From: Streptomyces sp. NBC_01431
Lineage (GTDB): Bacteria > Actinomycetota > Actinomycetes > Streptomycetales > Streptomycetaceae
DNA: 64,000 nt
Assembly (NCBI RefSeq): GCF_036231355.1
Contig: NZ_CP109496.1
Location: forward strand, 2,046,001-2,110,000
Direction of reading: 5' to 3'
Shown here piece by piece: positions 7,754 to 15,912 of this stretch (its first letter is position 1; each line of letters begins with the position of its first letter). A program made the position numbers and the translations under genes. Under the pieces are notes generated by a model. The model ran no database searches. It was not told where the DNA came from and saw only the letters and a program-made list of their open reading frames with translations.

Positions 7754-8422
7754 TCAGCGGCGTCGTGAGCTGAGCGCGCAGACCGCCGCCGCGGCCGCCC
7801 CCGCGAGCACGGCGGCGGCCGCGAGCGGCACCAGCGCCACGTGCACGGTCCCGGTTTGCGAGCCGGTGACCAGGTCGTGGACGGCGTACTGCGCGGGCGA
7901 CGGGGCAAGGACCAGGGTGAGCAGCGCGGCCAGCGCGGTGAGCGTGAGGGACCAGCCGCGGCCGTGCAGCACCGGGCGACTGCCCAGCGCGCCGACCGCC
8001 GCGCCGGTCAGTACGCACACCCCGGCGGCCACCAGCCCCGCCACGATCGCGGAGCCCAACGGCACCGCCACCTTGTGGTCCCCGCTGGCTGGATCGCTCG
8101 CGACGGCCACGTACGCCGTGCCCGCCAGCGCCGGCACGGCCGCGGCGCCCACCGCGGCCAGCAGGGACGCGAGATGCACCCGGGCCGGGCCCACCGCCGC
8201 GGCGGCACAGGCACGGGCGGCGTCCGGCTCCTGGGTGACGCAGACGCGGACCAGCCAGGCCGCCACCGGGAGCAGACCCGCCGCCGCGTAGCCCATCGAG
8301 TCGAGGACCGGCTCCCCCGCCTGCACCCCGATGCCCAGGAAGGCGACGTACACCAGGACGGGCGCGAGCCAGCGCTGGGAGCGCAGCAGCAGGGCGGTCT
8401 GGTAGCGGACGAGCGGCTTCAC
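7754..8422 (-). CDS. ABC transporter membrane subunit (putative export)
   Basis: A 222-residue very hydrophobic protein with about six membrane segments. After a short N-terminal MKPLVRYQTALLLRSQRWLAP segment typical of ABC-2-like permeases, segments fall near 18-36, 45-62, 85-108, 122-145, 158-172 and 190-215. It overlaps the ATPase gene by 4 bases (8419-8422), so the two are translationally coupled and form a two-gene exporter. The substrate is unknown. The Ala/Val/Gly-rich composition gives little else to go on. Confidence 0.75.
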   Translation of the reverse strand: MKPLVRYQTALLLRSQRWLAPVLVYVAFLGIGVQAGEPVLDSMGYAAAGLLPVAAWLVRVCVTQEPDAARACAAAAVGPARVHLASLLAAVGAAAVPALAGTAYVAVASDPASGDHKVAVPLGSAIVAGLVAAGVCVLTGAAVGALGSRPVLHGRGWSLTLTALAALLTLVLAPSPAQYAVHDLVTGSQTGTVHVALVPLAAAAVLAGAAAAAVCALSSRRR

Positions 8423-9282
8423 GGGCGACGCACTCCTCGTATGTGCCAGGGCGGACGGGCGGCGAGCAGGGCGCGCAGCAGGTCGTCGGAGTGGGCGGCC
8501 GCCACGGTCAACACGTGCGATCCGTCGGGGCCGGGCCCGAGCGCGGGTGCGCCGGGCAGGTCGGCGGGGCTCGGGGCGGGTCCCACGACGTCGATGTGGA
8601 CGAGGTTACCGACGACTTCGAGCGGCGTCGGGAAAGCGCCGGGCAGGTCCGCGCCGAGTCGCTCAGGAAGGCCGGGGTGCGAGGCGGCTCCGAGTGGCTT
8701 CAGCGATCCCTCGCACAGGGCGTACCGCTCGTCCTCGCTACCGGCGAGCCGCTTCGGGTCGTGGTCGACGAACACGACGGTGGTGCCGGCCGCCACGCGT
8801 TCCTTCACCGCGCCGTCCAGTTCCGCGCGGGCATCGGTGTCGAGACCGGTCCATGCCTCGTCCAGGACGAGGAGTTCCGGTGCGGCGAGCAGAGCCTGGG
8901 CCACGGCGACCTTCTGGCTGGTGCCCTTGGAGAGTTCGGCGAGCGGGGTACTGGCATGCTCGGCCGCGCCGAATCGCTCCAGCCACCGCTCGGCCCGTTC
9001 CTTGGCCGTCCGGCCCGGCAGGCCGTGGACGCGGCCGAGGTGCACCAGGTAGCCGGCCGCGGTGAACGGCAACGCCGCGGGGAAGCGTTCGGGGACGTAG
9101 GCGGTGCGCGGGCGACCGGCGACGCGGCCCTCGCTCGGTGCGTCGATCCCGGCGACGAGCCTCAACAGCGTTGACTTTCCAGTGCCGTTGGTGCCTGCGA
9201 TCCGAACCAGGGTGCCGGTGCGCAGGTCCAGGTCGATCCCGCGCAGGATCCATGGACCGCCGATGCCGTACCGGCGGCCCAC
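8419..9282 (-). CDS. ABC transporter ATP-binding protein
   Basis: A cytoplasmic ABC ATPase of about 287 residues. Walker A is GTNGTGKST (30-38), the signature is the variant LSKGTSQKV (117-125) rather than LSGGQ, Walker B is LLVLDEAWTGLD (137-148) and the H-loop is VFVDHD (His174). About 80 extra C-terminal residues after the ATPase core are unassigned. The GTG start leaves a rather short N-terminus. In-frame codons upstream encode LSTARALRGV, which would complete the usual first strand, and a CTG there overlaps the stop of the AIM24 gene, so the true start could be slightly upstream. It pairs with the permease gene by a 4-base overlap. Confidence 0.85.
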   Translation of the reverse strand: MGRRYGIGGPWILRGIDLDLRTGTLVRIAGTNGTGKSTLLRLVAGIDAPSEGRVAGRPRTAYVPERFPAALPFTAAGYLVHLGRVHGLPGRTAKERAERWLERFGAAEHASTPLAELSKGTSQKVAVAQALLAAPELLVLDEAWTGLDTDARAELDGAVKERVAAGTTVVFVDHDPKRLAGSEDERYALCEGSLKPLGAASHPGLPERLGADLPGAFPTPLEVVGNLVHIDVVGPAPSPADLPGAPALGPGPDGSHVLTVAAAHSDDLLRALLAARPPWHIRGVRRP

Positions 9283-9305
9283 TCCCCGCAGTGCGCGTGC
9301 GGTGC

Positions 9306-9983
9306 TCAGTGCTGCTGCGCCTTCTGCGGCGTCGCCTCGCTCGGGCGGACGATGACGTAGCCCTCGCCCTGGAGCATCAGCTGGACGGCCTCGCCGGAGC
9401 CGCCGCGCAGCATCGAGCCGATGGACTGCGAACGGTGCAGGGAGGTCTGGAGGTTCGCACTCCAGCCGACCACCGCGTCGGTGTCCACGTACACCGGCAG
9501 CTGCGGGGAGACCGGGATGACCAGCGGGTTGCCCTCGCAGACCAGGCCGAGGCGGCCGTAGCCGGTGAAGACGCTGTTGAAGAGGCCGCCGCCGGCGATG
9601 CCGGAGCCCTTGACCGTCTTGATCTCGTAGCTGAGCGAGGAGTCGAAGCAGAGCACGTTGCGGCCGTTGATGGTGAGGGCGTCGCCCTGTTCTATGTCAA
9701 CGATGAAACAGTTCTGGGCCTCGTGCGCGAACCAGGCCTCGCCCTGGCCGGTGACCGCCATCAGGGGCAGGCCCTCGCCGGTCACCGCGCGCTTGAGCAT
9801 GCCGCCGATGCCCTGACCCCGGCGCTCGAACTGGAGGGTGCCGCGGTAGGCGATCATCGCGCCCTGGCGCGCGAGCATCTCGCCGTTGACGGCGTACTTG
9901 ATCGACTTGGCGTTCTCCAGGGTCATACCGGCGGCGGTCGCCGGCTGGGCCATGTTGTCTTTGGCAAAAAGGTCGCTCTTCAT
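9306..9983 (-). CDS. AIM24 family protein
   Basis: A 225-residue AIM24-family protein (named for yeast Aim24, a mitochondrial inner-membrane organisation factor). The family forms a trimeric beta-structure and is found in many bacteria with no settled role. Supporting segments are AVNGEMLARQGAMIAYRG, the Gly-rich ERRGQGIGGMLKRAVTGEGLPLM, FIVDIEQGDALTINGRNVLCFD and a GGGLFNSVFTGYGRLGL-type strand. There is no signal peptide. It lies 23 bases before the ABC ATPase and is probably in the same transcript, which suggests, but does not prove, a link to the membrane. It is divergent from the PTH2-like gene with a 70-base gap. Confidence 0.85.
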   Translation of the reverse strand: MKSDLFAKDNMAQPATAAGMTLENAKSIKYAVNGEMLARQGAMIAYRGTLQFERRGQGIGGMLKRAVTGEGLPLMAVTGQGEAWFAHEAQNCFIVDIEQGDALTINGRNVLCFDSSLSYEIKTVKGSGIAGGGLFNSVFTGYGRLGLVCEGNPLVIPVSPQLPVYVDTDAVVGWSANLQTSLHRSQSIGSMLRGGSGEAVQLMLQGEGYVIVRPSEATPQKAQQH

Positions 9984-10053
9984 GCGCGCATCCTGTCCCG
10001 GAACAATTCATTCCGCCAAGAATCACCGGTTCGGCGGCTGGCAGACTGGTGCC

Positions 10054-10800
10054 GTGAGCACCCAGGACACCTCTTCCGACAGCCCGTTCCACAACCAATC
10101 CCCGCGCGACGAGGCGCCGCAGTACGTGCTGCCGCTCGTCGTCCGCATCGAGAAGGCCGAACCCCCGGCCCGTACCGATGCGCTGGAGACGGCGGCCCGC
10201 GCGGTGCTGGTGATCCTCTCCGACGAGCGGTCGCTCGGCGAAGGTGCGGGCGAGGGCGAGTGGGCGCAGGTGATGCGTGACTGGCAGGACGCGCGGATCC
10301 GCAAGGTGGTGCGGCGGGCCCGCGGCGCGGAGTGGCGCAAGGCTTCGGCGCTGGACGGCATCACGGTGACCGGCAAGTCCGCCGAGGTACGCGTCTTCCC
10401 GCCCATCCCCCTGGACGGCTGGCCCAAGGAGCTGGCCAAGCTCCAGGTGTCGGGCACGGAGCTGGACGACCCTGCGGTTGTGGACGCCCCGGACCCGCTC
10501 GCGCCGGTGCTCTGGGTCAACCCGGACCTCGACATGTCGGCGGGCAAGACCATGGCTCAGGTCGGGCACGCCGCCCAACTCGCCTGGTGGGAGCTGTCGG
10601 ACGCGGACCGCGAGGCCTGGCGCGCGGCGGGCTTCCCGCTCTCGGTGCGCACCGCACAGCCGGCCGCATGGCGCGAACTGACGCTCAGCGGGCTGCCGTT
10701 GGTGCGCGACGCGGGCTTCACCGAGATCGCGCCGGGGCTGACCGTCGCGGCCCAGGGCGGCAGTCTCTTCTGCACGCTGCCGTCCGGACGCCGGCCGTAG
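10054..10800 (+). CDS. PTH2-domain protein with a long N-terminal extension
   Basis: A 248-residue protein whose C-terminal part resembles the type 2 peptidyl-tRNA hydrolase fold: LWVNPDLDMSAGKTMAQVGHAAQLAW at about 153-178 matches the Pth2 pattern in which GK-x-x-AQ-x-x-HA forms the active site. Pth2 proper is only about 120 residues; here roughly 150 residues precede the motif, including QYVLPLVVRIEK, which could be the first Pth2-like strand, and a helical ARAVLVILSDERSLGEGAGEGEW region. Whether it hydrolyses peptidyl-tRNA is unknown, since actinobacteria use the unrelated Pth. The GTG at 10054 was chosen because the upstream frame runs into the divergent AIM24 gene. Confidence 0.7.
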   Translation: MSTQDTSSDSPFHNQSPRDEAPQYVLPLVVRIEKAEPPARTDALETAARAVLVILSDERSLGEGAGEGEWAQVMRDWQDARIRKVVRRARGAEWRKASALDGITVTGKSAEVRVFPPIPLDGWPKELAKLQVSGTELDDPAVVDAPDPLAPVLWVNPDLDMSAGKTMAQVGHAAQLAWWELSDADREAWRAAGFPLSVRTAQPAAWRELTLSGLPLVRDAGFTEIAPGLTVAAQGGSLFCTLPSGRRP

Positions 10801-10828
10801 CGGCCGCTCCGGCGTCGAACGCACCCTG

Positions 10829-10870
10829 CGCCGATGCCCCCCGGCTCCAAGGAGGCAGGAGGCATCGGCG
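10829..10870. terminator. Hairpin between convergent genes
   Basis: CGCCGATGCC (10829-10838) pairs with GGCATCGGCG (10861-10870), a perfect 10-bp stem with a 22-base loop, between the stops at 10800 and 10890. It could serve both genes. Confidence 0.45.
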
Positions 10871-10889
10871 TCGCGGACCGCCGGGGCGG

Positions 10890-11255
10890 TCAGGTGCTGA
10901 CGGTGGCCACGGGGTCGAGGCCGTAGGTGCGCGCGTAACCGTTCTCGGTGCCGACGAGGAGCTCGACGACCTCGAAGTAGCGGTCCCAGAACGGGGTTTC
11001 CCGCAGCACGTCGATGAGGAGCTGGTAGGCGGTGTGGTCGTCGGCCTCCCAGACCCAGACGTCGGTGACGCGGGTGGAGTAGAACTCCGTGTCGTAGAAG
11101 CGTGACCGTACGCCGGTGGTCTTGGCCTTGATCGCGGGGATGACCTGGGTGGCGAAGGCGCTCGCCCGTTCCTCGGGGGTCATGGCGAGCCACTCGGGCA
11201 GGGTCTTGATGAGCATGAACGCGGTGACCGGCGGTGTGGTTTGCTCAGCGGGCAT
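10890..11255 (-). CDS. Darcynin family protein
   Basis: A 121-residue small cytoplasmic protein. The core ([23 protein letters not shown], then [21 protein letters not shown] and [28 protein letters not shown]) matches the darcynin family, a ferredoxin-like dimeric alpha/beta-barrel domain of unknown function. The ATG at 11255 is my choice. The frame stays open to 11420, but that extension is made of the 36-bp tandem repeats ([12 protein letters not shown] as protein) and is probably not translated. NmrA and LysR genes upstream suggest a small stress- or quinone-related group; that is inference. Confidence 0.75.
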   Translation of the reverse strand: MPAEQTTPPVTAFMLIKTLPEWLAMTPEERASAFATQVIPAIKAKTTGVRSRFYDTEFYSTRVTDVWVWEADDHTAYQLLIDVLRETPFWDRYFEVVELLVGTENGYARTYGLDPVATVST

Positions 11256-11286
11256 GACGGATGTCTCCGGGATGGCAGATGGTGGT

Positions 11287-11502
11287 GGCGAGTTGGGCGA
11301 CTCGGGCACCGGTGACGGAATGGCGCGTCTCCAGAACTCGCCTTCCAAGGGCGGACTGGCGCGTCTCCAGGACTCGCCTTCCAAGGGCGGACTGGCGCGT
11401 CTCCAGGACTCGCCTTCCAAGGGCGGACTGGCGCGTCTCCAGGACTCGCCTTCCAGGGGCGGAACGGCACGCCTTCAGGACTCGGGTGCCGCGGGCCGAG
11501 CG
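11287..11502. repeat. 36-bp tandem repeat array, four close copies plus degenerate flanks
   Basis: Four near-identical 36-bp units start at 11323, 11359, 11395 and 11431; each begins GCGCGTCTCCAGGACTCG and continues CCTTCCAAGGGCGGACTG. A degenerate unit follows at 11467-11502 (GCACGCCTTCAGGACTCG...) and another precedes at about 11287-11322, keeping the same period. The array fills the gap between the NmrA-like gene and the darcynin gene. The unit length equals 12 codons, so all frames stay open, which creates spurious open frames. There are no spacers between units, so this is not a CRISPR. Copy number may vary between strains. Confidence 0.9.
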
Positions 11503-11510
11503 GCGGGCCG

Positions 11511-12404
11511 TCAGGAGAGGACAGCGGGCTTGAGGGTCAGGGCGCACCACTGCTCGAAGCTGGTGGGGGACGCCGCGTCCGGAGTGCGGGCGACACCGGC
11601 GTCCAAGCCCTCGTTCTTGGCCCGCTTCATGTCGACGATGCCTTGGACGAACGCCTCGTTGAGGCCGTAGCCGAGGAGGGTGGCGTGCAGCTCGCCGAGC
11701 GGCTGGCGTTCGTAGCGGACGGGGCGGCCGAGCTGCTCGGTCATGATGCGGGCCAGGTCGTTGTAGGACAGGTCCCGCGGCCCGAGCACCGGGACGCTGT
11801 CGCTGCCGGTCCACGAACGGTCGGTCAGCAGGCGGGCGGCGACGGCCGCGATGTCGGCGACGGCGACGAGGGGGGCCTTGCGGTCGGCGTCGACGGCGTC
11901 GGTGAAGACCCCCTTCGCGCGGATCGAATCGGCCTCCTCCAGGATGTTCTCGAAGAACGACGGGTTGGCCAGGGCCCGGTACGCGACACCGGTGCCGGCG
12001 ATGAGGTCGTCCATGGCGAGGGAAGCGGTGACGAGTCCCGCGCGGTGGGCGAGCGGGGATACGCGGCCGAGCGCGGAGACCCCGACGACGTGACCGACGC
12101 CGTGCGCGGCGAGCGCCTTCGCCGCGGGGCGGGTGAAGCCGCAGTAGGCGTCGTCGGGGGTCAGCGAGGCGTCCGGAGGGACGAGCCAGAACACGGCGTC
12201 CGCGCCCTCGAAGGCCCGGTCGACAACCTCGGCGTCGCCGTGCGAGCCGGTGATCACCTCGACGCGTTCGCGCACCGCCTCGGAGAGCCGGGCGGGGTCG
12301 CGCACGACCACGCGCAATCCCTCGCCGTGGGCGGGGGCGGACTCCAGGAGCAGCGGCAGCAGGTGGCGGCCGATGTTTCCGGTGGGAGCGGTAATGACGA
12401 TCAT
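11511..12404 (-). CDS. NmrA-like NAD(P)-binding oxidoreductase
   Basis: A 297-residue atypical short-chain dehydrogenase of the NmrA/quinone-reductase (QOR2-like) type. The N-terminus MIVITAPTGNIGRHLL carries the nucleotide-binding loop APTGNIG at 6-12. Family-typical segments are FWLVPPDASL, HVVGVSALGR, NPSFFENILEE and VAVADIAAVAARLL. Members use NADPH to reduce quinones or act as redox sensors. The ATG at 12404 has GAGG 6 bases upstream, so I rejected a longer start at 12470. It is divergent from a LysR regulator 113 bases away, the classic layout for a regulator and its target. Confidence 0.85.
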   Translation of the reverse strand: MIVITAPTGNIGRHLLPLLLESAPAHGEGLRVVVRDPARLSEAVRERVEVITGSHGDAEVVDRAFEGADAVFWLVPPDASLTPDDAYCGFTRPAAKALAAHGVGHVVGVSALGRVSPLAHRAGLVTASLAMDDLIAGTGVAYRALANPSFFENILEEADSIRAKGVFTDAVDADRKAPLVAVADIAAVAARLLTDRSWTGSDSVPVLGPRDLSYNDLARIMTEQLGRPVRYERQPLGELHATLLGYGLNEAFVQGIVDMKRAKNEGLDAGVARTPDAASPTSFEQWCALTLKPAVLS

Positions 12405-12479
12405 GAAAACCTCAGGGGGTCGTGCCGGATCGGTACGTCCCTCATCCTGCGGAGCCCCCGGTGTTGCCACAATGGGAAC

Positions 12480-12503
12480 TTCAGCACTGGATCATTGCCT
12501 GAA
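12480..12503. promoter_or_regulatory. Candidate LysR-type operator
   Basis: TTCAG (12480-12484) and CTGAA (12499-12503) form an inverted repeat with 14 bases between, centred in the 113-base gap between the divergent NmrA-like and LysR genes. LysR-type regulators bind interrupted dyads of this size in such gaps, so this is the likely binding site of the neighbouring regulator. Confidence 0.45.
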
Positions 12504-12517
12504 ATGGAATTACGCCT

Positions 12518-13465
12518 ATGAGCAGCAGTCCAGAGCCGGTCATCGACGCCCAGCTGGCCGTCGCGTTGGACGCTCTGCTGGCGGAGCAGAGCGTCACCCG
12601 CGCCGCCGCCCGTCTGCATACCTCCCCCGCCGCCATGAGCCGCACGCTCGCCCGACTGCGGCGCGTCCTTCAGGACCCCCTCCTGGTCCGGGCCGGCCAG
12701 GCCATGGTCCCCACCCCCCGCGCCGAGGCGCTGCGGGATGAGGCCGCCGCGGTGGTGCGCCGGCTGGGTGCGCTGCTCGCCCCCGGCGCCGGCGTCGACC
12801 CCGCCGCCCTGCGCGCCACCTTCACCCTCCAGACTGCCGACGTGGTCGTCGCGGCGCTGGCCCCCGGGCTGCTGCGACTGGCCGGCCGGGAGGCGCCGGG
12901 GGTTTCGTTCCGCTTCCGCGCCGAGGACCTGGAAGCCGGTCCGGCCCTGCGCGACGGCCGGATCGACCTGGAGATCGGCTCCATCGACCACGCCGACCCC
13001 GAGGCCCAGGTCGAGGAACTGGTCACCCTGCGGCTGGTGGCGGCCGTCCGGCCCGGCCACCCCCTCACCGAAGGGCCGCTGACCGCGGTCCGGCTCGCGG
13101 CCGCCGAACACGTCGGAGTCAGCCGCCGGGGACGGTTCACCGGCCCGCTGGACACCGCCCTGGCCGAGCGGAACCTCCACCGGCGGGTCGCTGTCGTCCT
13201 GCCCAGCCACCTGGCCGCGATGACCCTCGCCGCCGGCAGCGACGCCGTCTGCCTCGTCCCCACCGCGCTCCCCGGCGCCGGACCCTCCCCCCTGACCGAC
13301 ACCGCCACCGCCCTCGGCCTGTGTCTCCTCGACATCCCGCTACCGCTGCCACCCCTGACCATCGGCATGGCATGGCATCCCCGCCATGCGGCCGACGGAG
13401 GCCACCACTGGCTGCGCGACGCCGTCCGGCGCGCCCTTCGCGCACCCGGGAGCCCGGCCGCCTGA
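12518..13465 (+). CDS. LysR family transcriptional regulator
   Basis: A 315-residue LysR-type regulator. The winged helix-turn-helix occupies about 11-70 ([20 protein letters not shown], then [23 protein letters not shown]), followed by a periplasmic-binding-protein-like effector domain ([45 protein letters not shown]). The second helix reads [13 protein letters not shown] where many LysR proteins have SQPALSRQIRRL. It probably controls the divergent NmrA-like gene and itself. The effector is unknown. The start ATG has no strong ribosome site. Confidence 0.88.
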   Translation: MSSSPEPVIDAQLAVALDALLAEQSVTRAAARLHTSPAAMSRTLARLRRVLQDPLLVRAGQAMVPTPRAEALRDEAAAVVRRLGALLAPGAGVDPAALRATFTLQTADVVVAALAPGLLRLAGREAPGVSFRFRAEDLEAGPALRDGRIDLEIGSIDHADPEAQVEELVTLRLVAAVRPGHPLTEGPLTAVRLAAAEHVGVSRRGRFTGPLDTALAERNLHRRVAVVLPSHLAAMTLAAGSDAVCLVPTALPGAGPSPLTDTATALGLCLLDIPLPLPPLTIGMAWHPRHAADGGHHWLRDAVRRALRAPGSPAA

Positions 13466-13559
13466 ACCTTGTGGGCGCCGCCGTGCGGCAACCTCAAATC
13501 AAGCTCTGAACGTGTCGCGCGAGGGATTCGGTGCCGAGGTGGCGGGCCATGACCTGTCC

Positions 13560-14894
13560 ATGAAGCATTTGGGCATCGGCATCGGCTGGCGGCCTGAGAT
13601 CGCGGACGCCATTGAAGGGCTGTCCGGCATCGAGTGGGTCGAGGCGGTCGCGGAGAACCTCTGCCCCGGTCACCTCCCCGACTCGCTGGTGCGCCTGCGC
13701 GAGCGCGGCGTCACCGTGGTGCCGCACGGCGTTTCACTGGGACTGGGCGGCGCCGACCGTCCCGACACCGGCCGGCTCGCCGACCTCGCGGCCCGCGCCC
13801 AGGCGCTGGGTGCCCCGCTCGTCACCGAACACATCGCGTTCGTACGGGCGGGCGGCCCCCTCACCGCCTCCCCGCGCCTGGAAGCCGGCCATCTCCTGCC
13901 GGTGCCGCGCACCCGGGACGCCCTCCGGGTCCTGTGCGAGAACGTGCGCATCGCCCAGGACGCGCTGCCGGTTCCGCTCGCGCTGGAGAACATAGCGGCC
14001 CTGATCAACTGGCCCGACGAGGAGTTGACGGAGGGTCAGTTCCTGGCGGAACTGGTGGAGCGGACGGGGGTGGGGCTGCTGATCGACGTGGCCAACCTGC
14101 ACACGAACCGCGTCAACCGCGGCGAGGACCCGGCTCGGGCGCTGGCCGGGCTTCCGCTTGAGGCGATCGCCTACGTGCACGTCGCGGGCGGGGTCGAGCG
14201 GGACGGGGTGTGGCACGACACACATGCGCATCCCGTGCCGGAGGCGGTGCTCGACATCCTGGGCGACCTGGCCGCGCGGGTTTCGCCGCCCGGGGTGCTG
14301 CTTGAGCGGGACGACGCGTTTCCGCCCGCGGCGGAGCTGAAGGGTGAACTGGACGCCATCGGGGGCGTACTGGGGGCCGCGAAGCCCACCGCCCCGCCCC
14401 TTTCCGGTGTGACGTCGTGCGGCTTTGCCGCGCCGCGGGAGCCGACCCCGGGCCCCCGCTCCTCGCACGCCCCAGGGGCTGACCTCGACCGCCCTGGATC
14501 GCGAGACCGCCTCGCTCTCGCCCAGGCCGCGCTGCTGTCCTGTCTCACCGCCGGGACCCCCGTGCCCGCCGGGTTCGACGGGCCGCGGTTGCGGGTGCAG
14601 GCGCGGGCGCTGGTCGACAAGCGAGCGGATGTCGTGGGCAAGGTGGCGCCCGAGTTGCCCCGAATCCTCGGGTCCGGGTACCGGCCGGCTTTCCTCGCGT
14701 ACGCCAAGTACCGCCCTCTGCGGGCTGGTTACCGGCAGGACGCGCTCGACTTCGCCCGGTTCCTGCTCCGTGCCGGGTGGGTCGAGGACGCCGATGCCCG
14801 TCGCCGGCTGACGCGGTGGTGGAAGGAGCGGGCCACCGCCAGGCCGCCGGGGCGGGCCGTGCGGCTGCTGCGTACGCTGGTCCGGGCGGCCTGA
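13560..14894 (+). CDS. DUF692 (MNIO) enzyme with SCO6045-like C-terminal domain
   Basis: A 444-residue protein. Residues 1-270 are a DUF692 TIM barrel of the multinuclear non-haem iron oxidase (MNIO) family, whose characterised members (MbnB, TglH) modify cysteines in ribosomal peptides. Likely metal or catalytic positions are present: His56 (VVPHGVSL), Glu90-His91 (VTEHIAF), Glu143-Asn144 (ALENI), Asp176 and Asn179 ([10 protein letters not shown]), His207 (YVHVAG), His222/His224 (HDTHAHP) and Glu249 (LLERDD). A Pro/Ser/Gly-rich linker spans about 273-315. A helical C-terminal domain follows ([21 protein letters not shown], then [10 protein letters not shown]), which I associate with the SCO6045-type C-terminal domain. 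Start ATG 13560 precedes the conserved GIGWRPE; GTG 13512 is an in-frame alternative. No precursor peptide is visible nearby. Confidence 0.85.
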   Translation: MKHLGIGIGWRPEIADAIEGLSGIEWVEAVAENLCPGHLPDSLVRLRERGVTVVPHGVSLGLGGADRPDTGRLADLAARAQALGAPLVTEHIAFVRAGGPLTASPRLEAGHLLPVPRTRDALRVLCENVRIAQDALPVPLALENIAALINWPDEELTEGQFLAELVERTGVGLLIDVANLHTNRVNRGEDPARALAGLPLEAIAYVHVAGGVERDGVWHDTHAHPVPEAVLDILGDLAARVSPPGVLLERDDAFPPAAELKGELDAIGGVLGAAKPTAPPLSGVTSCGFAAPREPTPGPRSSHAPGADLDRPGSRDRLALAQAALLSCLTAGTPVPAGFDGPRLRVQARALVDKRADVVGKVAPELPRILGSGYRPAFLAYAKYRPLRAGYRQDALDFARFLLRAGWVEDADARRRLTRWWKERATARPPGRAVRLLRTLVRAA

Positions 14895-15049
14895 GACCAA
14901 CCCGTCAACGTACCCTCTGCGCAGATGAGTTGAGCGGCACTCCCTCATCACGTGACGACCCCCACACCACCCGCTCACCTATTTCACCGAACCGCCTTCG
15001 GGATCAGGCGTATCCGCACTACCGTGCGGCACCGCACCAGGAGGCATCC

Positions 15050-15838
15050 ATGCGTCGCTTGTTGTCCGGTACGGGACTGGTCGTCACCGCGTTGGCGGCG
15101 ACCTTCGTCGCGTTGCTCTTTCCGGTCTGGTCGTACGCCGACCGCTCCGGCACCCCGCTCGCCGATCTCAACGCGGGCACCGTGTCCACCCGCTGGGGCC
15201 CGCTCTCCGCCGCCGACCGCGACTTCGTGGTCCGGGTGCGGCTCGCCGGGCTCTGGGAGGGACCCGCGGGGCAGCAGGCCATCGAGCGGGCTCCCAGCGC
15301 CGCGATCAAGGCGGCGGGTCAGCACCTCGTGGACGGGCACGCCTTCCTCGACGCCCGGGTCCGCGAGGTCGCGGCGCAGCTCGGCATGGCTCTGCCCGAC
15401 CAGCCCAACGCCCAGCAGCAGTCCTGGCTGCGCACCCTGACGGCCGCGCGCGGCAGCACGTACGAGTGGGACTTCGCGAACCTGCTGCGGTCCGCGCACG
15501 GCAAGGTCTTCGGGCTCGTCGCACAGATCCGCGCCACCACCCGCAACTCGCTGGTGCGGTCGCTCGCCGAGGACGCCAACACGACGGTCCTGGACCACAT
15601 CAAGATGCTGGAGGCGACCGGGCTCGTCGACTTCGACGCGCTCGCGCGCGACGGGGCCGCGACGGCGACCGCGAGTCCCACCGGACCGCCGCCGCCCACG
15701 CCGGGAGCCGGCCTGCCGAGCCCGGCCCCCCTGACGTCCCTGCCGGACGACGGCACTTCGCCGTCGTTCTCACTGCCGCCCGCCGCGTCCCGCCCGAAGG
15801 ACGAGGCGTCACCCGCTCCCGACACCCACAGTCCGTAA
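15050..15838 (+). CDS. Exported DUF4142 domain protein
   Basis: A 262-residue exported protein. An N-terminal signal or anchor segment (LVVTALAATFVALLFPVWSYA) could be cleaved after SYA, residue 30. The DUF4142 domain (ferritin-like four-helix bundle, about 50-200) follows, starting LSAADRDFVVRVRLAGLWEG, with helices around AAGQHLVDGHAFLDARVREV and VLDHIKMLEATGLVDFDALA. The last 55 residues are a Pro/Ser/Thr-rich tail. DUF4142 proteins are widespread, secreted and of unknown function. The start is secure: AGGAGG lies 6 bases before the ATG. It sits between the DUF692 and TIGR04222-like genes, all on the same strand. Confidence 0.85.
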   Translation: MRRLLSGTGLVVTALAATFVALLFPVWSYADRSGTPLADLNAGTVSTRWGPLSAADRDFVVRVRLAGLWEGPAGQQAIERAPSAAIKAAGQHLVDGHAFLDARVREVAAQLGMALPDQPNAQQQSWLRTLTAARGSTYEWDFANLLRSAHGKVFGLVAQIRATTRNSLVRSLAEDANTTVLDHIKMLEATGLVDFDALARDGAATATASPTGPPPPTPGAGLPSPAPLTSLPDDGTSPSFSLPPAASRPKDEASPAPDTHSP

Positions 15839-15912
15839 CGAAGAGATAACCCGACGTCCAAATTGTGGACAGGTCATGGCGGTGAAGCCTCAACTTCGCA
15901 TAGAAATCGGCC

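Noticed and set aside
10890..11420. N-terminal extension of darcynin made of a 12-residue repeat
   Set aside because: It is the tandem repeat read in frame; the downstream ATG at 11255 gives the normal family length. Kept as a finding because translation is not excluded.
11323..11502. CRISPR array
   Set aside because: The 36-bp units touch each other with no spacers, and there are no cas genes.
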